This document shows positions 18,137 to 28,004 of a stretch of DNA of 64,000 bases, piece after piece. The translations under genes were made by a program, and so were the position numbers. This DNA comes from JBBRHH01 sp963788015 (GTDB taxonomy: Bacteria; Planctomycetota; Phycisphaerae; Tepidisphaerales; Tepidisphaeraceae), in the NCBI GenBank assembly GCA_963788015.1, contig CAWBEY010000012.1, positions 1 through 64,000 on the forward strand. The letters run 5' to 3'. Every line of letters starts with the position of its first letter. The first letter of the stretch is position 1. The notes under the pieces are model-generated. The model was not told the origin of the DNA and did no database searches. It was given only the letters and a program-made list of their open reading frames with translations.

Positions 18137-19230
18137 TTAAGTTCCGGCGAGGCCCGTGAGGCCGTCGGCCGAGTGCGTCAGCCAGTATACCTTGCGTTGC
18201 ACCATTTGCAGGAATGCCAAACCATCCATTCGGCCAAAGGTCCCCGTTACGGCGATAGGAAGGACGGCTTCGGCAATAAGAGCTTCGGCCATCAGCCAGG
18301 GGATCGCTTGAATTTCAGCTTCAGACAACACCGTGACTTCATCATAGCCCCGCAGGAATCGCTTGAAGCGAGTCTCATCCAGGCGGTCAGGCCATTTCAC
18401 AACGTCCTCATCCCCGCCAATGATTGAAAACTGGAGCGCGCCATTGGCCACGTCAATAACGCGGGGCAGCAGTCGTGCAGCGTCGTAGTCGATGACGGCC
18501 ACCACACGATTGTCGCGGAAAAGCATATTGCCTGGATGCCAGTCTGCATGAACGAATTGTTTTGGCCAGGTGGAGAGGCCAAGATCTTCCACACGGTCGG
18601 CCGCATATTTATAGGTCTCAGACAGGAAGCTGAGCAGGGCTGGCAGGCCTTGCGCGCCGGAAGCGCACCAGGAATGAGGCGCAGGCCCTGCTCGATAGAC
18701 GGTGCCTTGTGATAACTGCCCTGAGGCGGCGAGAAATCGGTGCGGAATTCGTTGAGGAGCTTGTGAAAGAGGGCAAGCACCCGGCCAGAATCAAACGTAG
18801 CTTCGAGTGTATGGGGATAGCCCTGCCCGGGGATGTACTCGAAAAGTTCGTAAACCGTGTCCTTCCATTGCAGCATGGAGTTGTTGTCTTTTTTGGTGCC
18901 GATGAGGTGGGGCAGGGGAAATTGCTTGGAGGCCAGGAAGAGCTGGAGCGAATGGCTGAAGGCCACTTTGTAAGGATCGTCTTTGCCCCGGGCTCGGCGC
19001 TTAAGAAGGTATTTCCCGTGATCGCTGACGATCAGCAGCTTTGGGGCTTTGCGGGAGCCGCGGGGATATTCGACGATGGATTCCAGCACGCCGATGTCGA
19101 AATGTGACATGATGATAGCGAGCTCATCGACGGCGAAACGCTCGCGTCCGCCACTTCCTGGGGAGCTTTGGCCCGTACCGGACATTGTGCTCTGGATCGG
19201 CGAAGCCACCGGCTGCATACGTTTAAACAT
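18137..19230 (-). CDS. APH-family aminoglycoside-phosphotransferase-like kinase (frameshifted)
   Basis: Kinase-like fold. N-lobe: HFDIGVLESIVEYPRGSRKA, PKLLIVSDHGKYLLKRRARG (Lys in the ATP strand). Hinge: YELFEYIPGQGYPHTLEATF. Catalytic loop: KQFVHADWHPGNMLFRDN (HxDxxxxN). Metal-binding: VVAVIDYDAARLLPRVID. This fits the APH/CotS/HSK2 group acting on small molecules; the substrate is not predictable. One frame change near 18665. The start MFKRMQPVASP at 19230 is chosen because upstream sequence is low complexity. Divergent from the sugar-isomerase-like gene at 19391. Confidence 0.75.
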
Positions 19231-19390
19231 AGTGCGTAGGCGGTTGGATGGCAACGCAACTGGCGGGTGTGCGGGGGCGGCGGAGGGAGAAAGGCGTGAG
19301 GCGTGTGCGGGCGGGGAGGGGTGTGAGGGGTGATTTGGTTCACGCCCGGCACTTCGAACTTCCCTTGCCCGCGCGGTATCATGGCTGACC

Positions 19391-20340
19391 ATGAACCCAC
19401 AACTCTCCCGCCGGCAAATCCTCGCCACAGCCGCCACCCTCGCAGCCTCCACTCTCGCCGCGAACGCTTCCCCGACGACCTCCCCCGCCCCACCGCGCGG
19501 AAAATTCTCTTATTCCCTCAACACGGCCACCATCATGGGCCAGAAGTTGCCGCTCGAAAAGGAGATCGAGATCGCCGCCAAGGCCGGCTACGACGCCATC
19601 GAGCCTTGGGTTTCCAAGATCGCCGAACACCAGAAAAACGTCGGCCCGCTCAAGGACCTGGCCAAAAAAATCGTTGATCTGGGCCTCATCATTCCCGACG
19701 CGATCGGCTTTGCCCCGTGGATCGTCGATGACGACGCAAAACGCGCGGCCGGCCTTGAACAGGCCAAGCATGACATGGACCTCGTCCGGCAGATCGGCGG
19801 CAACCACATCGCCGCCCCCCCGGCCGGCGCCACCGACGTGCAGATCACCGATCTGCTCAAGATCGCCGAGCGCTACCGCGCCCTGATCGACATCGGCCAA
19901 TCCATCGGTGTCATCCCGCAGCTTGAGGTGTGGGGCTTTTCCAAGACCCTCTCGCGCCTGGGTGAAGCGGCCGAAGTCGCCATCGAATCAGGCCATCCCG
20001 ATGCCTGTATCCTCGCCGACATCTATCACCTGCGCAAAGGCCGCTCGGGCTTTGCCGGCCTGGCGCTTTAGGCCCGTCATCGCTCCACATTTTCCACGTC
20101 AACGACTACCCGAATAACATCCCCGTCGAAAAACTCGCCGACGCCGACCGCGTTTACCCCACCTTGGGCGATGCCCCGATGGCTGAGATCTTCACAAACC
20201 TCCGCAACACCGGCGCAACTCTCATGCTATCGCTCGAGCTCTTCAACCGGGATTACTGGAAACAAGATCCGCAGCTGGTGGCGAACACCGGCTTGGAAAA
20301 ACTAAAAGCTGCCGTCGCCAAGGCCGACGCTGCGGGATGA
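19391..20340 (+). CDS. Exported sugar phosphate isomerase/epimerase-like TIM barrel (frameshifted)
   Basis: Tat-like leader: LSRRQILATAATLAASTLAA (twin Arg followed by a hydrophobic stretch). The AP_endonuc_2/xylose-isomerase-like barrel follows: FSYSLNTATIMGQKLPLEKE, IEIAAKAGYDAIEPWVSKIA, YRALIDIGQSIGVIPQLEVW and ACILADIYHLRKG, with the metal-binding Glu, Asp and His. After a frame change near 20070 come SLHVFHVNDYPNNIPVEKLA, DRVYPTLGDAP and LMLSLELFNRDYWKQDP. About 315 residues. Such exported isomerase-like proteins are numerous in Planctomycetota; their substrates are mostly unknown. Confidence 0.8.
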
Positions 20341-20679
20341 AATGAGTCCCTGTGCCGACAATAGTCCCATAACCGCGCTCAGCCGTCGCGCGTGCCGCGA
20401 TGGCTCATCGCACGCATGGTTTGTCCCCGTTTGTCTCACCGCAATATGCACGTCCGATAGTGTCCGCGTCGTACGCGAAGCTCCCTGCCGGTATCGCGTT
20501 TGCTCATCAACCTCATCCGACACTTCCCTTCCATCCTGATCTTCACCAGACCCTACAAACACTATTCAACATCCATCCGGCGCTCACAACGCGCTGTCGC
20601 CCTCAGCCCGCCTCAATCAATATTGCATCAGCATTAAACGTGGCGTACCCTTGCATCAACACTTAAGAGGAACCTCCTT
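20341..20679. other. Intergenic before Pro-rich secreted protein
   Basis: About 340 bp with no gene. An AAGAGG ribosome binding site lies just before the next ATG, inside a small AAGAGGAACCTCCTT inverted repeat at about 20666-20680 that could sequester it. No clear -35/-10 pair. Confidence 0.45.
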
Positions 20680-21969
20680 ATGCGAATTCGATTGACCAGT
20701 GCCTTGGCGGCAGCGTCCGCGGCGGCGATCATCGGCGTCTGTCTTTTACAAGTCACGGCCGCGCCGCCTACTGGTGCACCGCCCTCTGCGCCCCCTGCTG
20801 CACCCGCCCCGCCAGGGCCCGTAAGTCCGTCTGGTGCGGCCCCAACAACTCCCGCGCCCATTCCACCCCTGACGCCTCCGCCGGTCGGCAGCGGCTCGCT
20901 CACCTCCACCTCCCAGCCCGCCAACGCCACCACGCGCCGGGCCATGGACAACCCGCCCCCCGGCTTCCTGAAAAGCTCCATCCCCGGCAGCGGCCTGGTT
21001 GTCTTCTATCTCCCCAAAGACAAAGACTGGGTCACCGATGCCCTCAAAGGCATTCACGCCACCACCCGCCCCAACCTTCCCGGTGAGCTAACCGAAAAGC
21101 TCGCATCGGCGGCCGTGCGCAGCAAAATCATCTCCGGCCTCAAAACCGATCTTGCCCTCCCCGACGAAAAAGTCATCAGCGATAAATACGACAGTCTCGT
21201 CGTCGGCGGCGAAAAAATGCTGAACGAATGGCTCCCCAGCATCTATTACATTGTCACCACGCCCCAGCAGCTCACCACCGCCGTCAAGGGCGGGTGGGGC
21301 CGGCCGCAGTTCACCTACAATGGCGTCAGTGATTCCGTCGAGTACGAGCCGCGCTACAACATGCCCGCCGAGGGCAAGGCCGACGACAGCGTCGTCCCCA
21401 TCTTCTACGACGGCAGCCAAATGCCCCTGGAGATCAACAAGGCCATCCAGGGCCAGGTCGAGCAGAGCGAAAACAACCGCCTCGCCGGCGCTTCCTCAAT
21501 CGCCCAGAGCCGCGCTGTCCAGCACCTGATGCAGATCATCAAAGAGCAGGGCATTGATCCCCTTAAGCTCGGCCCCGATCAGGAGTGGCTTGGCATGGCC
21601 GTCACCGGCTATCTCACCGCCCGCTATGCACCGTCCTTCACCGAGTTTACCCGCGACCGCATCCTCACCGACATCGCCCAATATGACCCGCGCGTCGTGG
21701 ATGCCCGTACCGTGAATCTCTTAGATCCAACCGATCGCAAGGTTCTTCGCAAGGAAGTCGTCCCTTATTACGAGGCCGCCATGCGTGCCCGCGCCCTGGC
21801 CGTCCTGAACAACCTGATCAACTCCCGCGAAAAAGGTGACGAATTGATCGGCAAGATCATGGCCGCCGTCCGCGACCGCAAACCCGCGGATGGCCTGGCC
21901 CTCGTAAAGGTCATCCACGACGTCTCCGGCGTAGATCTCACGCGCGACTTGGGCGGCGGCGCACGGTAG
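20680..21969 (+). CDS. Secreted Pro/Ala-rich hypothetical protein
   Basis: Intact, 429 residues. Signal peptide MRIRLTSALAAASAAAIIGV ending near VTAAPP, then a ~55-residue Pro/Ala/Gly/Ser linker. The remainder is a soluble, mostly helical domain with no motif I recognise; distinctive stretches are SGLVVFYLPKDKDWVTDALK, WLPSIYYIVTTPQQLTTAVK, RAVQHLMQIIKEQGIDPLKL and VVPYYEAAMRARALAVLNNL. No catalytic signature and no membrane segment after the leader. Followed by a strong hairpin at 22002-22029, so it is likely a single-gene unit. Confidence 0.7.
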   Translation: MRIRLTSALAAASAAAIIGVCLLQVTAAPPTGAPPSAPPAAPAPPGPVSPSGAAPTTPAPIPPLTPPPVGSGSLTSTSQPANATTRRAMDNPPPGFLKSSIPGSGLVVFYLPKDKDWVTDALKGIHATTRPNLPGELTEKLASAAVRSKIISGLKTDLALPDEKVISDKYDSLVVGGEKMLNEWLPSIYYIVTTPQQLTTAVKGGWGRPQFTYNGVSDSVEYEPRYNMPAEGKADDSVVPIFYDGSQMPLEINKAIQGQVEQSENNRLAGASSIAQSRAVQHLMQIIKEQGIDPLKLGPDQEWLGMAVTGYLTARYAPSFTEFTRDRILTDIAQYDPRVVDARTVNLLDPTDRKVLRKEVVPYYEAAMRARALAVLNNLINSREKGDELIGKIMAAVRDRKPADGLALVKVIHDVSGVDLTRDLGGGAR

Positions 21970-22001
21970 TTCCAGAGTATTTTTTGCAAGAACAATGCAC
22001 C

Positions 22002-22029
22002 GAGACCCAAGGAACATTCCTTGGGTCTC
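22002..22029 (+). terminator. Perfect 13-bp hairpin after the secreted protein gene
   Basis: GAGACCCAAGGAA, loop CA, TTCCTTGGGTCTC, followed by TTGGTTT. Placed 32 bp after the stop at 21969 and before plsY. The stem is perfect; the T-tract is short and interrupted, so termination is likely but not certain. Confidence 0.7.
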
Positions 22030-22103
22030 TTGGTTTCCACCGCGATTGAAAACGAGCCCCCCACCGCGACATCCACCCTCGAATCTGCTAGAACCACCGC
22101 CCC

Positions 22104-22794
22104 ATGACCGTAGCGGCCAAACTGGGGATCCTCATCGCAGCCGCCTACCTCGCCGGCTCGATTCCCTTTGGCCTGCTGGTGGGGCTGGCAAAAGGAGTTG
22201 ACGTCCGCAAAGGCGGCAGCGGAAACATTGGCGCGACCAACGTCGCCCGCCTCCTGGGAAAACGTTTCTTCTTCATCGTCTTCACGCTGGACATGCTCAA
22301 AAGCCTGCTGCCAGTGCTGGGCGGCTATTTCATCCTCCGCCACTCCGGCGACGGCGACGTGGCCCGCTATCCGGCCACTATCTACCTGCTCTGGCTGCTG
22401 ATCGGATTCGCCGCCATCCTCGGCCACATGTACAGCCTTTTCCTGGGCTTCAAGGGCGGCAAGGGCGTGGCCACCAGCGCGGGGGTTCTGCTGGGCGTCT
22501 TCCCCTTTTACACCTGCGGCGCGGCCATCGTCATCGCCATCTGGATCATCATCTTCTTGACCACACGCTACATCAGCGTCGCCTCCATCATCGGAGCGGC
22601 CCTCTTCCCACTGACCTATCTCCTGATCGGATTACGCCAAGGCTGGCCAGTGCTGGGCGCACAATGGCCCCTCACAGCCTTCGCCATACTGATTGCCGCC
22701 ATGGTCGTATGGAAACATCGAACCAACATCGCCCGCCTGCGCCGGCACCGAAAATCGGTTTATAAAGCGCGAGGCCCCGACGGATCCGGCATAA
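22104..22794 (+). CDS. plsY: Acyl-phosphate:glycerol-3-phosphate acyltransferase PlsY
   Basis: Membrane enzyme making lysophosphatidic acid from acyl-phosphate and glycerol 3-phosphate. Motif 1 AYLAGSIPFGLLVGLAKGVD, then VRKGGSGNIGATNVARLLGK; motif 2 LGHMYSLFLGFKGGKGVATS, the Gly-rich G3P site; motif 3 with VWKHRTNIARL. Five or more membrane spans. A frame change near 22740 restores the usual ending AGTENRFIKREAP with stop at 22794; the uncorrected frame runs to 22883 across the convergent small gene. Corrected length ~230. Confidence 0.93.
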
Positions 22795-22799
22795 CGAGG

Positions 22800-22994
22800 C
22801 TAGTGATTTTGGGCGGCGATGGCGGCGGGGAGGGAGTTTGGGGTGGTGGCGGTGGGTTGGCTTGGGGAATTGTGGAGGGTTGACGTGCCGGTCGAGGTGG
22901 AGGTGAGGCCGCCGATGATGAGGGTGGCGAAGCAGGCGAGAAGGGTGAGAGCGAAGGAGAAAAGGCCGAGATGTGCTTTGCGTCGTTGTGACAT
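22800..22994 (-). CDS. Small single-span membrane protein
   Basis: 64 residues: basic start MSQRRKAHLGLF, hydrophobic helix LFSFALTLLACFATLIIGGL, then a Thr/Ser/Pro-rich tail. No known family. Convergent with plsY, 5 bp from its corrected stop, which favours both being real. A nested inverted repeat lies ~60 bp upstream of the start. The function is unknown; it could also be a chance frame. Confidence 0.45.
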   Translation of the reverse strand: MSQRRKAHLGLFSFALTLLACFATLIIGGLTSTSTGTSTLHNSPSQPTATTPNSLPAAIAAQNH

Positions 22995-23051
22995 AACGAA
23001 CCCTCGGGGAATGCTCGAGAACCTTGGCCGACTTGGATGACTTTACTTGAG

Positions 23052-23106
23052 CGCCCTCGGTGACATGCTGGTCACCTGAGTTATATATCGGGTACGCAAG
23101 AGGGCG
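23052..23106. promoter_or_regulatory. Nested inverted repeat upstream of small membrane protein
   Basis: Inner arms GGTGAC (23059-23064) and GTCACC (23071-23076); outer arms CGCCCTC (23052-23058) and GAGGGCG (23100-23106), with an AT-rich TTATATAT between. It could be an operator or a folded leader of the minus-strand gene. Only symmetry supports this. Confidence 0.35.
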
Positions 23107-23240
23107 ACTGAGGTTCGGTATTAATGCTGGGATTTTGGATATTATCAGGCCGGGCGGGCGGGCGGTGTTATTTCGCTGTACAGATGGAATAGACAGATTA
23201 GACGGAAGGGCGGGGGGAGTTGGCGCTGCTTTTCTGGCCA

Positions 23241-23963
23241 TTAATCGAAGACGCTTTTTGGGAGGAGGTGGCGGGGGTTGGTGATGGTAAGCTCGGCGAT
23301 GGTGTCGAGGCCGGCCAGTTCGATGGCGCGGGCGAGGCCGCCGAGCCGCATGGGGAGGGTTTGAGAGTTGTGGGTGTCGGTGCCTAATAGGAAGTAGCGT
23401 TCTTCGAGGAGGAAGCGTTCGACGGTGGTGCGGTTGGGGGAGTCGAGGGGATCGCTGAAGCACTGAAGATTGCCCTGGAGGAGGAGGTCCATCTCCAGGA
23501 ATTTTTCAACGATGGGCGGATCGTTCTGGACGACGCGGACGCGCTCCGGGTGGGCAAGGATGACCTTCATGCCCAGCGACTGGTAGCGGCGGACGAGAGG
23601 CTCAAAGAAATCGGGGACGGTCTCGGCCCAGAAGTCAGCGAGGACGAACTTGCCGTGGAGGGCGTAGCTGACGATTTCTTCATCGGGGGTTTCAAAGGCT
23701 TCGGGGCGGAGATTGATTTCGCCGCCGGGGAAGAGCTGGAGCCTGATGCCGGCTTGGGTGAGTGCGGATTGGAGATCGGCGGTGCGGCGGGCGATTTCGG
23801 CGATGCGGTTGTCGGGGAAGTTTGGCCAGATGTGGGGGGTGCAGAAGGCGTGCGAATAGCCGGCGGAGGCGAGCATGCGGCAGCAGGCAAGGGAGTCGGC
23901 GAGGGTGGCGCAGCCGTCATCGACGCCGGGGAGGAGGTGAGCGTGAACGTCGATTCGGGGCAT
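23241..23963 (-). CDS. PHP-family tyrosine-protein phosphatase, CpsB/CapC/YwqE-type
   Basis: Intact, 240 residues. PHP metal-site motifs: RIDVHAHLLPGVDDGCATLA (HxHxxPGxDDG), YSHAFCTPHIWPNFPDN (TPH), LFPGGEINLRPEAFE (Glu), MKVILAHPERVRVV (HPER), and YFLLGTDTHNSQTLPMRLGG (GTDxH). In Gram-positives and others such enzymes dephosphorylate the tyrosine kinase controlling capsule or exopolysaccharide export. No kinase neighbour is in the window, so the partner is unknown. Confidence 0.88.
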   Translation of the reverse strand: MPRIDVHAHLLPGVDDGCATLADSLACCRMLASAGYSHAFCTPHIWPNFPDNRIAEIARRTADLQSALTQAGIRLQLFPGGEINLRPEAFETPDEEIVSYALHGKFVLADFWAETVPDFFEPLVRRYQSLGMKVILAHPERVRVVQNDPPIVEKFLEMDLLLQGNLQCFSDPLDSPNRTTVERFLLEERYFLLGTDTHNSQTLPMRLGGLARAIELAGLDTIAELTITNPRHLLPKSVFD

Positions 23964-23965
23964 GG

Positions 23966-23999
23966 TGGTAGGGGCTAGGGGCTAGGGTTAGGGGCTAGA
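23966..23999. repeat. Short 7-bp-period array (GGCTAGG)
   Basis: TGGTAGG, GGCTAGG, GGCTAGG, GTTAGG (one base short), GGCTAGA. The word is the reverse complement of the CTAGCCC units at 450-477. It lies just upstream of the cpsB-like start and downstream of the methyltransferase 3' end. Confidence 0.7.
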
Positions 24000-24054
24000 A
24001 GAGAGAAGTTTGAAGCTTGAAGGAAGAAGTAAGAATGGCGAGCGTGGTGGTCTT

Positions 24055-24713
24055 TTAGATGGGTTTGTGGATTGCCAGTGTCGTATCGCCTTGGAGGTAG
24101 TCTTCGAGGATTGTGACTTGGGGGAGAGGGATTGGGCGAAGGTCATGACTTCCTTTGTGTGGTGCCAGGTGAGCCATTGGGCGGCGGCGAGGTCGGGGGA
24201 GGAGAGGAAGTTCAGCACCACCGCCTCGGCGGCCGCGTTGTAGGCGGTGCGAATGGTAGCGTAAAAGGTTTCGGCGTCGAGGGTGTTGAGGGAACCGCTG
24301 AAGACAACGACGTCGGCACCGACGAGCAGGCGGGAGGGATCGCGGACGAAATCGGCCTGGATAATGATGGCGTTGCGGTGGGATTTGGCGCGGGCGGCGG
24401 CGGCGAGGGCTGGGACGGCTTCGAGGCCGACGTAATGGGCGGGGGTGATTTTGTGGGAGAGGAGGTAATCGAGGAAATCGGCGCGGCCGGAGCCGGCGTC
24501 GAGGACGTTGCGGCCGGTAAATTCGTAGAGGCGGGTCATGGCTTCGAAGCGGTCGGCCTGGGTGCGGGGGCTGGCCCAGAGGAGGGAGCGGAAGCCGGCG
24601 CCGTGCTGTTCGACGGCGCGGAGGTAGGGTTTGAGATACGGCTCGGCGGGAACCTCGTCGATGAGGTCATGGATGGTCGGGTCGGAGGTTAAGAGAGCGG
24701 GGTTGTGGGGCAT
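24055..24713 (-). CDS. Class I SAM-dependent methyltransferase-like protein (frameshifted C-terminus)
   Basis: Residues ~60-75 read GRNVLDAGSGRADFLDYLLS, the SAM-binding E/DxGxGxG loop. AHYVGLEAVPALAAAARAKS gives the acidic ribose-binding residue, and VGADVVVFSGSLNTLDAETF is the post-motif II strand; AVVLNFLSS follows. Starts MPHNPALLTSDPTIHDLIDE. One extra base near 24125 shifts the end; correction gives VTILEDYLQGDTTLAIHKPI with stop at 24055. Corrected length ~220. Substrate unknown. Confidence 0.72.
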
Positions 24714-24747
24714 GGTGGTTGGTGGAATGGGAGTAGTATAGCAGGCG

Positions 24748-25314
24748 ATGAGCAAGACAAATTTATTGGCGTGGGTTGAGGAGGTGCGAGGAGCGCTTTT
24801 GGCGGAGTTTGGGGGGCGGCCCTGGGTGATGATGCTGGGAAGTGTGGATACGGAGGGGCGGCCGCGTGTGCGGTCGGTGGTGTGTCGGCGGCTTGGGGAG
24901 GAGGGGACGGTTTGGATTGCCAGCGATGCGCGGAGCGGGAAGAACGGGCAGATTCGCAAGCGGGCGGATGTGGAGGTGGTCTGCTGGCTGGCGGGGCGGC
25001 GGGAGCAGGTGCGGATACTGGGGAGGGCGGAGGTCATGGGAGTGGGCGGCGATGAGACGGCGCGGCGGGAGATTTGGGAGGGGATGAGTAAGCCGAGTCG
25101 ATTGATGTTTTACTGGCCGACGCCGGGGGAGGTGCGGGTGGGGGCGGAAGAGTTTGAGAGGGAGGCGGTGGCGGAGGAAGCAATGCCGGAGACTTTTGAG
25201 GTGATTGTGGTTTGGCCGACGGAGGTGGAGATTTTGGAGTTGGCGGCGCACCCGCATCGGCGGCGGAGGTGGGTGGAGGAGCGGGGGTGGGCTTGTGAGG
25301 AAGTGAATCCGTGA
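24748..25314 (+). CDS. Pyridoxamine 5'-phosphate oxidase-like FMN-binding protein
   Basis: Intact, 188 residues. Split-barrel flavin fold: WVMMLGSVDTEGRPRVRSVV, WIASDARSGKNGQIRKRADV, VCWLAGRREQVRILGRAEVM, and MFYWPTPGEVR, resembling the Pyridox_oxase_2 (Alr4036-type) group. The C-terminus has VIVVWPTEVEILELAAHPHR and a basic-aromatic end. Likely an FMN-dependent oxidoreductase of unknown substrate rather than true PdxH. Divergent from the methyltransferase with a 34-bp gap. Confidence 0.78.
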   Translation: MSKTNLLAWVEEVRGALLAEFGGRPWVMMLGSVDTEGRPRVRSVVCRRLGEEGTVWIASDARSGKNGQIRKRADVEVVCWLAGRREQVRILGRAEVMGVGGDETARREIWEGMSKPSRLMFYWPTPGEVRVGAEEFEREAVAEEAMPETFEVIVVWPTEVEILELAAHPHRRRRWVEERGWACEEVNP

Positions 25315-25401
25315 GGGAGCTGCGAATGGGCGGGGATGCGGCGGGACGCATTGAATCGCATCCATTGATCTCCGTTCGGCTGCTGGTTAGCGTGATTGGC
25401 C

Positions 25402-26219
25402 ATGCAATTGTGCTTTTCGACCCTTGCGTGCCCGAACTGGACGTTGCCGCAGATCGTTGGAGCGGCGGCGGCGGCATGAGCTTCGGGGGGTGGACTTTCG
25501 GGGGGTGGGGGCGGAGATCGACATCACCCGGTTGTCGTCATTTACCTCCGAGCTTTCATCGACGCTGGAACTGCTGGCTTCGCACAACATTCAGGTGCCG
25601 TGTTTGAACACGTCGATCGCGCTGGTGTCGCCGGCGTCGGAGCGGTGGCAGATGATGCTGGATGAATGCCACCGCTACGCGGTGGTGGCCGAAAAGTTGG
25701 ACACGCGGTTTCTGCGGATTTTTGGCGGGGCCGTGCCCAAGGGGATGACGCTGGATGAAGCGCGGTCGATGGCGCGGCGGCATTTGCGGCAATTAATTAA
25801 GATCACGGGGGCGCATGGGTGCATACCGCTGGTGGAGACGCATGATGACTGGTCAACCAGCGCGCGGATGCTGGAGTTGGTGGAGGATTTTTCGCCGGAG
25901 GAGACGGGGGTTTTGTGGGATCTTGAACATCCGTTCGTGCATGGGGAAACGCCGGCGCAGACGGCGGGCGCTTCGGCCGTGGCTGCGGCACGTGCATGTG
26001 AAGGATGCAAAGCGCGAGGATGGCAAGAGCCTGCCTTGCCTGCTGGGGGAAGGGGATTTGCCGCTGGCGGATCTCGTGCGGGCGGTGCGGGATGTTGGCT
26101 ACGATCAGTGGCTTTGCCTGGAGACGGAGAAGCGGTGGCATGCGACGGTGGCGCCGGAGCCGGAGGAAAGTTTGCCGCAGTTTGTGCGGTTTATGGGAAA
26201 GGCCTGGCCGGGCGCCTGA
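25402..26219 (+). CDS. Sugar phosphate isomerase/epimerase-like TIM barrel (frameshifted)
   Basis: Cytosolic AP_endonuc_2-type barrel, ~272 residues in composite. MQLCFSTLACPNWTLPQIVG, then after a frame change near 25475 ELRGVDFRGVGAEIDI, VPCLNTSIALVSPASERWQ, TRFLRIFGGAVP, GCIPLVETHDDWSTSARMLE, TGVLWDLEHPFVHGETPAQT, and after a second change near 25980 WLRHVHVKDAKREDGKSLPC, LLGEGDLPLADLVRAVRDVG, WLCLETEKRWH. Metal ligands (Glu, Asp, His, Glu) are in place. The substrate is unknown. It lies downstream of the flavin-fold protein on the same strand. Confidence 0.8.
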
Positions 26220-26283
26220 AGCAGGTTTTGTCTTCCCGCCTTTGTGAATGGCACTCGCGTTGCTGCGCTTGAGCGGAAGGAGT

Positions 26284-27455
26284 ATGCGCATGCAAACCAA
26301 GGAATATTGGCCAATTTTGAAGGAAACGTTGGGGGAGTACAGCAAGGACAATGTGCCGCGGTTGTCGGCCGCGCTGGCGTATTACACCGCTTTTTCGATT
26401 GCGCCTGTGTTAGTGCTGATTTTGAAAGTTGTGAGCGTGATCTGGAAGCAGGCGGCGGATGAGGGGCGGGTGGAGGAGCAACTGACGAGTTTTGTCGGCT
26501 CGGAAATGGCCAAGCAGGTGCAGGCGATGATGCAGAAGGCGGGGGAGCATGGGCACGGGATTATTCCGACCGTCATCAGCCTGGTGATCCTCTGCGTGGT
26601 GCTTATACGGTTTTTGGGGAGCTGCAAAGTGGGTTGAATACGGTCTGGGAGGTAACGCCGGATCCTAAGGCTTCGATCTGGACGACGATCCGGCAGCGAT
26701 TCTTGTCTTTCGCGATGGTGCTGGTGATTGCTTTTATTCTTTTGGTTTCGCTGGCGGTCAGCGCGGTGTTGCAGGCGCTGGCCAAGACGGTGGGGTCTGG
26801 GGTCGTCGGGACGATCCTTGAACTGATCCTGTCGATTGTTGTGTCGGGGGCGCTTTTTGCGGGGATCTTCAAGGTGTTGCCGGACGTGCGCATGCGCTGG
26901 CGGGAAGTTTGGATCGGCGGATTTTTCACCGGGCTTTTGTTTACGCTGGGAAAGTTTTTACTCGGGCTTTATCTGAGCCACGCGACGTCGGCGTATGGGG
27001 CGGCGGCGTCTTTTGCGGCGCTGTTGATTTTTATTTATTACTCTTCGCAGATCCTTTATTTGGGGGCGGAGTTTACGCAGATGTATGCCAAGCACAGCGG
27101 CAATCCGTTGCGGCCGGCGAATGGCGCGGTGAAATTGACGGAAGAAGAACGGGTGCAGCAGGGGATGCCAAAGCCGGAGACGGTGGCGGTGAAGCAGGCG
27201 GTGCAACCACCAGAGAATATGGATATGGAAGCATGCCCGACGCAGTATGCACAGGAGATTAACGGCCAGAAATCCGGGTCTAAGATATTGCCGGCGTTGA
27301 TAGGGCTGGCGGTGGGGCGATTTGTGCTGAGGGGGAAGACGCCGCCGCCACAGGTGGTGCGGCGGAAGATCATCGTGGTGCGCACGAAGCCGCGATCGGT
27401 TTTGAAGTCGTTTCAGCGGGGATGGCAGAAGGGTGTTCGAAACGGCCCAGAGTAG
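26284..27455 (+). CDS. YihY/BrkB-family inner-membrane protein (frameshifted)
   Basis: Opens MRMQTKEYWPILKETLGEYS, KDNVPRLSAALAYYTAFSIA, PVLVLILKVV: the conserved BrkB N-terminus. More helices follow: HGIIPTVISLVILCVVL, then after a frame change near 26610 FGELQSGLNTVWEVTPDPKA, MVLVIAFILLVSLAVSAVLQ, LPDVRMRWREVWIGGFFTGL and YLSHATSAYGAAASFAALLI then YLGAEFTQMYAKHSGN. A cytoplasmic tail of ~110 residues is Gln/Lys/Pro-rich and ends very basic. GGAAGGAG before the ATG supports 26284 (another ATG two codons on). Family function is unsettled; the RNase BN assignment of the past was withdrawn. Confidence 0.85.
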
Positions 27456-27485
27456 ATGATTGGGTGGCTGGCGCGGCTTTTCGCA

Positions 27486-27972
27486 TCACGACTGCGCAGG
27501 TGCGGTAACGAGCATGGTTTTGGCCCTTCGAACAACACCGCCCGGCTGGGCGTCTCATCCTCAATGCGTTCGGACCACTCACCCTGTCCAATCCGAAAAA
27601 CAAAGCGAGCATCTTCCATCCCGGCCTTGCTGAAGCGCAGTGATAAGCTGGACGCGTGATCTCTGCGAACTGCGAAATGGTGGTCAGCCGCAATACTTTC
27701 TTCGGATAACGGTACCAGTTGAAGTCTAAAACACGGACCATCTGTCACGCTTGCCCCACTGACGACTATTTGCACACTGTCCATCGGCTGCCCATCTTCA
27801 TCAACAATATCGCCTTCCGGGTGAATCTGCCGTTACTCCCGTTGAGATTCGCCTGCCGCCCGGGCGCCGTGATTACCATTGCGGTGACAAAGTATGCGTC
27901 GCCGAGCAACTCGCATCCACTTAAAAATAGTATTGGCATGAAAACAAACGCGCGAACGCTTTGGCGTGGCAT
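27486..27972 (-). CDS. Putative lipoprotein (frameshifted)
   Basis: MPRQSVRAFVFMPILFLSGC is a lipoprotein signal with lipobox LSGC; ELLGDAYFVTAMVITAPGRQ follows. After a frame change near 27805 it reads IVDEDGQPMDSVQIVVSGAS, then SLSLRFSKAGMEDARFVFR, suggestive of a carboxypeptidase-regulatory-like or Ig-like beta domain in which a 'DEDGQPM..V' turn is typical. The C-terminus is uncertain: the observed frame runs to 27413, overlapping the brkB-like end, while another frame stops at 27486 with LVTAPAQS. Function unknown. Confidence 0.5.
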
Positions 27973-28004
27973 TAAGAGTTAAGCAGCGGCGGCCGCGAAA
28001 AGGT

